From the NCBI GenBank assembly GCA_003484865.1, contig DMZT01000058.1:1-11305 (forward strand): a stretch of DNA of 11,305 nucleotides, in the 5' to 3' direction. Both the position numbers and the translations under genes were made by a program. Below are positions 6,176 to 11,305 of this stretch, piece after piece. Positions within the stretch are counted from its first letter, which is position 1, and each line of letters begins with the position of its first letter. This DNA is from Stenotrophomonas sp. Its GTDB lineage: Bacteria > Pseudomonadota > Gammaproteobacteria > Xanthomonadales > Xanthomonadaceae. Under the pieces are notes generated by a model that was not told the origin of the DNA, searched no databases, and worked only from the letters and a program-made list of their open reading frames with translations.

Positions 6176-7234
6176 TCAGGCCGCCTTTTCCAGCGTGGCC
6201 ATATCGATCACGAAGCGGTAGCGCACATCGTTCTTCGCCATGCGCTCCCAGGCTTCGTTGACGGTCTTGATGTCGATCACTTCCACATCGCTGACGATGT
6301 TGTGCTCGGCGCAGAAGTCCATCATTTCCTGCGTTTCGGCCATGCCGCCGATCGCCGAGCCGGTGATGTGCTTGCGGCCGAACATCACCGAAGCGCCCAT
6401 CAGCGGCGGATCCAGCTCGGTCAGCACGCCGACCAGGCACATCGTGGCATCGCGCTTGAGCAGGGACATGTACGGGTTGGTGTCGTGGCTGACCGGGATG
6501 GTGTTGAGCAGGAAATCGAAGCTGCCCGCATGGGCCTTCATCTGCGCCGGATCGCGCGAGACCAGCACTTCATCGGCCCCCAGACGCTTGGCATCAGCGC
6601 CCTTTTCCGGGGTGGTGGTGATCATCACCACGGTGGCGCCCATCGCCTTGGCGAACTTCACACCCATGTGGCCCAGGCCACCCAGGCCGATCACGCCGAC
6701 CTTCTGGCCGGGGCCGACCTTCCAGTGGCGCAGCGGCGAATAGGTGGTGATGCCAGCGCACAGCAGCGGCGCGGCGGCCTTCAGGTCGAGGGTCTCGGAC
6801 ACCTTCACCACGAAGCGCTGCTCGACCACGATGTGGTCGGAGTAACCACCAAAGGTCGGCTGGCCGCTCTCGCGCTCGGTGCTGTTGTAGGTGAAGGTCG
6901 CGCCCTTCTCGCAGTACTGCTCCAGGTTTTCATCGCAGGCGGCGCAGTGGCGGCAGGAATCGACCATGCAGCCGACGCCGGCGAAGTCGCCGACCTTGAA
7001 GGTGGTGACGTTGGCGCCGACCTCGGTCACGCGGCCGATGATCTCGTGGCCCGGCACCATCGGGAACTTGGAACCACCCCAGTCGTCACGGGCCTGATGC
7101 AGATCGGAGTGGCAGATGCCACTGAAGAGAATCTCGATGCGCACGTCATCGGGACCGGCCGGGCGGCGTTCAAAGGAGAACGGCACCAGCGGCGCGGTCT
7201 GGTCGTGCACCGCATAACCATGGGCGAGGGACAT
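6176..7234 (-). CDS. Zinc-dependent alcohol dehydrogenase / aldehyde reductase, YahK-like
   Basis: This 352-residue medium-chain dehydrogenase resembles E. coli YahK and the cinnamyl-alcohol-dehydrogenase group, which mostly reduce aldehydes to alcohols with NADPH. Catalytic zinc ligands are Cys41, His63 with Glu64 (in PGHEIIGRV), and Cys159. The structural zinc is held by Cys94, Cys97, Cys100 and Cys108. The nucleotide-binding motif GLGGLGHMG is at 183-191, and LLCAGITTYSPLRHW (157-171) is typical of this subgroup. NADPH preference is inferred from the subgroup. The ATG has a good ribosome binding site, AAGGA six bases upstream. The gene is transcribed away from a LysR regulator 106 bases distant, which probably controls it. 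It is full-length with nothing missing. Confidence 0.95.
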   Translation of the reverse strand: MSLAHGYAVHDQTAPLVPFSFERRPAGPDDVRIEILFSGICHSDLHQARDDWGGSKFPMVPGHEIIGRVTEVGANVTTFKVGDFAGVGCMVDSCRHCAACDENLEQYCEKGATFTYNSTERESGQPTFGGYSDHIVVEQRFVVKVSETLDLKAAAPLLCAGITTYSPLRHWKVGPGQKVGVIGLGGLGHMGVKFAKAMGATVVMITTTPEKGADAKRLGADEVLVSRDPAQMKAHAGSFDFLLNTIPVSHDTNPYMSLLKRDATMCLVGVLTELDPPLMGASVMFGRKHITGSAIGGMAETQEMMDFCAEHNIVSDVEVIDIKTVNEAWERMAKNDVRYRFVIDMATLEKAA

Positions 7235-7252
7235 GGGGAATCCTTGGCAGGT

Positions 7253-7273
7253 TTGTAGAAAGGCGCTTTACAA
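7253..7273. promoter_or_regulatory. Possible LysR operator, TTGTA-N11-TACAA
   Basis: TTGTA (7253-7257) and TACAA (7269-7273) form an inverted repeat with an 11-base spacer in the divergent promoter region, 19 bases from the dehydrogenase start. LysR regulators usually bind such dyads in the intergenic region shared with their target. No clear -35/-10 pair was found to fix its role. Confidence 0.35.
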
Positions 7274-7311
7274 TACGCCCAGATCCCGTGCACAGACAGT
7301 CAGGATATCGG

Positions 7312-7343
7312 CATGATTCATCAGGTAAGACTGGATAATCATG
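7312..7343. promoter_or_regulatory. Inverted repeat covering the LysR gene start
   Basis: CATGATT (7312-7318) and AATCATG (7337-7343) are perfect inverted copies 18 bases apart, and the right arm contains the LysR start codon (ATG 7341). It could be an autoregulatory operator, or an RNA stem that hides the start codon. The weak ribosome binding region AGGTAAGA (7323-7330) lies in the loop. It may also be chance. Confidence 0.3.
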
Positions 7344-8225
7344 GCCACTGACAACCTGACCCATCTGGCTGCTTTCGCCGCCGTGGCCCGCCACCGCAGC
7401 TTCCGCAAGGCCGGGGCTGAGCTGGCGCTGTCCACCTCGGCGGTCAGTTACGCGATCCGCGCGCTGGAAGAGCGCCTGGGCGTGGGCCTGTTCCACCGCA
7501 CTACCCGCAGCGTGGCCCTCACCGAAGCCGGTCAGCGCCTGCTCGAGCGCCTGCAACCCGCGCTTGGGCAGGTGCACGATGCACTGGAAGAAATGAACCA
7601 CTTCCGTGCGGCACCGGCTGGCCTGTTGCGCATCAACGCCACGCGCGCCGCCGTCCAGACCCAGCTCGGCCCGCGGCTGGCGCGCTTTCTGCAAGCCCAC
7701 CCGGATGTGCGCCTGGAGCTGGCCCAGGATGACGGTCTGGTCGATATCGTCGCCGGCGGTTACGACGCCGGTGTGCGCCTGCACGAATCGGTCCCGGAAG
7801 ACATGGTCGCGGTGCCGCTGGGACCGGCGCTGCGCGGCTTGATCGTGGGTGCGCCAGCATATCTGGCAGGGCGCGAGATACCGCGGCACCCCCGTGATCT
7901 GCATCGCCATGAGTGTGTGCGGTTCCGCTTCGCCAGCGGCCATCTCTACAAGTGGCAGTTCGAACGCGATGGCCAGGCGCTGGAAATCGATGTGCCCGGG
8001 CGGCTGACGCTTGGCGATCAGAACACGATCCTGCAGGCGGTGGTCGACGGGTTGGGGTTGGCCTATGTACTGGAAGATTCCGCGCGCCCGTATCTGGATG
8101 ACGGCCGGCTGGTCGCGGTGCTGGAAGACTGGAGCGAGCCGTTCGCAGGCTTTGCGGTGTACTACCCGCGGCAGCGGCAGATGTCGTCGGCGCTGCGGGC
8201 ATTCATTGATCTGTTGCGGGGGTAG
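7341..8225 (+). CDS. LysR-family transcriptional regulator
   Basis: This 294-residue regulator has the usual LysR layout. A winged helix-turn-helix lies at about 5-65, with SFRKAGAELALSTSAVSYAI at 20-39 and RALEERLGVGLFHRTTRSV at 40-58. A linker helix follows to about 88, then a periplasmic-binding-protein-like effector domain (about 90-294) starting with GLLRINATRAA. It resembles the many LysR regulators paired with oxidoreductases. The inducer is not known. It is divergent from the zinc alcohol dehydrogenase with 106 bases between them, the classical arrangement for a LysR protein and its target. The ribosome binding site is weak, but the ATG matches the expected N-terminus of the family. 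Confidence 0.94.
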   Translation: MATDNLTHLAAFAAVARHRSFRKAGAELALSTSAVSYAIRALEERLGVGLFHRTTRSVALTEAGQRLLERLQPALGQVHDALEEMNHFRAAPAGLLRINATRAAVQTQLGPRLARFLQAHPDVRLELAQDDGLVDIVAGGYDAGVRLHESVPEDMVAVPLGPALRGLIVGAPAYLAGREIPRHPRDLHRHECVRFRFASGHLYKWQFERDGQALEIDVPGRLTLGDQNTILQAVVDGLGLAYVLEDSARPYLDDGRLVAVLEDWSEPFAGFAVYYPRQRQMSSALRAFIDLLRG

Positions 8226-8337
8226 CGCTGTTGGGAGGCGCCTGCACTGGTGACGCGCGCCCCGGTTGAGTAGGCTGTTTTCGACGAGCGCCGGTTTCGC
8301 TCTCGCCCCGCAATGCTGACATCGCGGTATGCCAAAA

Positions 8338-8344
8338 AAGGAGG
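8338..8344 (+). promoter_or_regulatory. Strong ribosome binding site choosing a GTG start
   Basis: AAGGAGG lies six bases before GTG 8351, a near-perfect anti-16S match. This favours GTG 8351 over the in-frame ATG at 8360, which would be 15 bases away. Confidence 0.7.
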
Positions 8345-8350
8345 CGGCAC

Positions 8351-8737
8351 GTGGAAGGGATGCATTATCGAAAGCTGTTCGACCTGATCATTTCCTGGGT
8401 GATGGCCTATTTCGTCATCATTGGCACGCTGGTCCTGGTCTGCCTGGCAATGCTCGTCGCCGTGATGGCCAGTGCGAGTGAGGCTGTCATGGTGGCGGCC
8501 GGCCTCCTGGCCGTGGCACCCGCCGTCGCGTTGCCCTTTTCCACGCGTGTCGCGAAGTGGTTGCTGCTGCTGGCCTACAGTGGCTTGGCGGCTGCCCTGA
8601 TGTGGATTGCGTTCTGGCCACGCGCGGGTGTGGCATCGGTGCCACTGATCAACAGCGCGGTGGTGGCATTCGCCGTTCTGCTGGTGGTCCGGGTGGTGCT
8701 GGCTTGGCGAAACGAGGGCCGTGCGCGAAAGCACTGA
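8351..8737 (+). CDS. Small four-helix membrane protein, first of a paralogous pair
   Basis: I do not recognise the family. The 128 residues contain four likely membrane helices at about 17-40, 45-62, 70-88 and 99-118, with short basic ends (RNEGRARKH at the C-terminus). No enzyme motif is visible. The segment ALPFSTRVAK (60-69), the FWP turn at 88-90 and AVVAFAVL (103-110) recur in the next gene, so the two arose by duplication. The strong ribosome binding site supports a translated gene starting at GTG 8351. It follows the LysR gene by 125 bases and precedes its paralogue by 97. An inner-membrane location is inferred; the role is unknown. Confidence 0.75.
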   Translation: MEGMHYRKLFDLIISWVMAYFVIIGTLVLVCLAMLVAVMASASEAVMVAAGLLAVAPAVALPFSTRVAKWLLLLAYSGLAAALMWIAFWPRAGVASVPLINSAVVAFAVLLVVRVVLAWRNEGRARKH

Positions 8738-8834
8738 GGAACGTCTGTGCTGCGTGCGCACTTCGCATCGGCTCAGAGGTATCCGTCCACATCCGGCGTT
8801 GGTCCATGACCGGTGCTGATCAAAGGTGAAATGG

Positions 8835-9212
8835 ATGCGCAAGCGACGGTTCGTGAACATTCTGGCGATGGTTGGCGGTGTTGCCCTTGCGATCTACGGG
8901 GTGCTGATCCTGACCATTGCAGCGACGGGAAATGTCATCGAGGGCCGCGCAGCATTGGCATGTGGCGGAGCCGGGCTGCTGCTGGTGGCGGCCCCTTTGC
9001 TTGCCCTCCCATTCTCGGCCCGTGTTGCAAAGACGCTCGCGTTGTTGGCGTTGGTCAGCTTCGCGGTGCTCGCAGGCTGGCTTGCGTTCTGGCCCCAGCC
9101 GGGCATCTCGCCTGATCCGCTCGTTCAGACCGCGGTAGTGGCATTTGCGGTATTGGTTGCCGGCCGCATCCATCTGGCACGCCGCCGCCGACGCTCGGAC
9201 CATCAGCCCTGA
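8835..9212 (+). CDS. Small four-helix membrane protein, second of a paralogous pair
   Basis: The 125 residues, from ATG 8835, have a basic start (MRKRR) and four likely membrane helices at about 10-30, 38-59, 67-86 and 96-112. The C-terminus is strongly basic (ARRRRRSDHQP). The match to the preceding gene is clear: ALPFSARVAK (57-66), the FWP turn (85-87) and AVVAFAVL (100-107). ATG 8835 is preferred because AAAGGTG (8822-8828) lies six bases upstream; an in-frame GTG at 8826 would add three residues. The function is unknown. Similar length, topology and adjacency suggest the two proteins may act as a pair, but this is inference. It ends 89 bases before frmR. Confidence 0.75.
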   Translation: MRKRRFVNILAMVGGVALAIYGVLILTIAATGNVIEGRAALACGGAGLLLVAAPLLALPFSARVAKTLALLALVSFAVLAGWLAFWPQPGISPDPLVQTAVVAFAVLVAGRIHLARRRRRSDHQP

Positions 9213-9263
9213 TCAGTCCTGGCGCAGAACCTACTGCAGAAGGGGGTGGTTTTGCGGATGCTG

Positions 9264-9282
9264 TATACTCACCCCCAGTATA
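9264..9282. promoter_or_regulatory. FrmR operator: TATACT-N7-AGTATA
   Basis: TATACT (9264-9269) and AGTATA (9277-9282) are perfect inverted copies flanking CACCCCC. An AT-rich dyad around a C/G tract is the known operator form of the CsoR/RcnR/FrmR repressor family. It lies 19 bases before the frmR ATG. TATACT and TATAGT within it resemble -10 boxes, so bound FrmR would block RNA polymerase on its own operon. Confidence 0.8.
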
Positions 9283-9301
9283 GTTAACTGGCCTTGCCCC
9301 G

Positions 9302-10742
<1,441 letters not shown>

Positions 10743-10750
10743 GCCATTAC

Positions 10751-10779
10751 GGGCGGCGCGCGGTCCGCGCCGCCCCTAC
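10751..10779 (-). repeat. SMAG-like GTAG palindrome
   Basis: GGGCGGCGCG (10751-10760) and CGCGCCGCCC (10766-10775) form a perfect 10-bp stem with a five-base loop, followed by CTAC (10776-10779). On the minus strand this is GTAG immediately followed by a GC-rich palindrome, the layout of the SMAG repeats known in Stenotrophomonas maltophilia. It fills most of the frmA-fghA gap and could tune the downstream message. At 29 bases it is slightly longer than typical SMAG units. Confidence 0.6.
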
Positions 10780-10790
10780 GGAGAATCACC

Positions 10791-11305
10791 ATGGAACGCA
10801 TCGAACATCGCGCCGCGTCCGGCGGTTGGCAGGACGTGTACCGCCACACCTCGCAGGTGCTGGGCTGCGACATGAATGTCGCCGTGTATCTGCCGCCGCA
10901 GGCCGCCACGCAGAAGCTGCCCGTGCTGTACTGGCTCAGCGGGCTGACCTGCAACGAACAGAACTTCATCACCAAGGCCGGTGCGCAGCGTTACGCCGCC
11001 GAGCATGGCGTGATCCTGGTCGCGCCGGACACCAGCCCGCGCGGCGATGACGTCGCCGATGCCGAGGGCTATGACCTGGGCAAGGGCGCCGGCTTCTATC
11101 TCAATGCTACCGAGCAGCCGTGGGCGGCGCACTACCGCATGTACGACTACGTGGTGGAGGAGCTGCCAGCGTTGATCGAGGCGCATTTCCCGACAACGGG
11201 CGCGCGCAGCATCAGTGGCCACTCGATGGGCGGCCATGGCGCGCTGGTGATCGCGTTGAAGAACCCGGGTCGCTACAAAAGCGTCTCGGCGTTCTCGCCG
11301 ATCGT
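10791..11305 (+). CDS. fghA: S-formylglutathione hydrolase, 3' end outside window
   Basis: The first 171 residues of an esterase-D-type alpha/beta hydrolase that splits S-formylglutathione into formate and glutathione, the last step of the pathway opened by FrmA. Visible family features are [17 protein letters not shown] at 43-59, VAPDTSPRG at 77-85 with the [15 protein letters not shown] block at 93-107, YDYVVEELP at 118-126, and the nucleophile elbow GHSMGG at 143-148 with Ser145. Family members are about 275-280 residues, so roughly 105 residues, including the catalytic Asp and His, lie beyond the window. ATG 10791 has GGAG about seven bases upstream (10780-10783). It is 48 bases after frmA, in the same operon (called frmB in E. 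coli). Confidence 0.94.
   Translation, partial: MERIEHRAASGGWQDVYRHTSQVLGCDMNVAVYLPPQAATQKLPVLYWLSGLTCNEQNFITKAGAQRYAAEHGVILVAPDTSPRGDDVADAEGYDLGKGAGFYLNATEQPWAAHYRMYDYVVEELPALIEAHFPTTGARSISGHSMGGHGALVIALKNPGRYKSVSAFSPI

Noticed and set aside
8226-8350. Terminator after the LysR gene
   Set aside because: Only a 5-bp stem (GAGCG/CGCTC near 8285-8303) without a U-run; too weak to report.

Overview
The window is high-GC proteobacterial DNA, most likely from Stenotrophomonas or a close Lysobacteraceae (Xanthomonadaceae) relative. This is inferred from the GC-rich coding style, a plant-type GshA, a short signal-peptide Rhs-core gene, and a GTAG-ended palindrome resembling the SMAG repeats described in S. 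maltophilia. No rRNA, tRNA or CRISPR was seen, and the species was not tested.

Layout. (1) 24-2633, minus strand: a VIT/CCC1-type metal transporter, then an AraC-family regulator only 3 bases downstream, then an exported metallo-beta-lactamase-fold hydrolase. (2) 2797-4161, plus: gshA (glutamate-cysteine ligase), closed by a long 23-bp-stem terminator hairpin. (3) 4399-5771, minus: an AT-richer accessory cassette with a short signal-peptide Rhs-core gene, a polymorphic-toxin-like C-terminal part and a small candidate immunity gene. The Rhs gene is split by a perfect 14-bp tandem duplication; removing one copy restores a single 325-residue reading frame. (4) 5772-6175: a gene-poor leader with a perfect 13-bp inverted repeat. 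(5) 6176-8225: a YahK/CAD-type zinc alcohol dehydrogenase (minus) and a divergent LysR regulator (plus). (6) 8351-9212: two adjacent paralogous four-helix membrane proteins of unknown function. (7) 9302-11305, plus: the frmR-frmA-fghA glutathione-dependent formaldehyde detoxification operon, with a CsoR/RcnR/FrmR-type operator before frmR. fghA runs off the window end.

How the parts work together. FrmR should repress its operon until formaldehyde appears. FrmA then oxidises S-hydroxymethylglutathione and FghA hydrolyses S-formylglutathione to formate and glutathione. GshA, encoded nearby, makes the precursor of that glutathione, but nothing seen links the two in regulation. The Rhs cassette looks like an insertion among housekeeping and stress genes. 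It is the least ordinary part of the window: a toxin-immunity module whose toxin is currently out of frame through an apparently reversible lesion.
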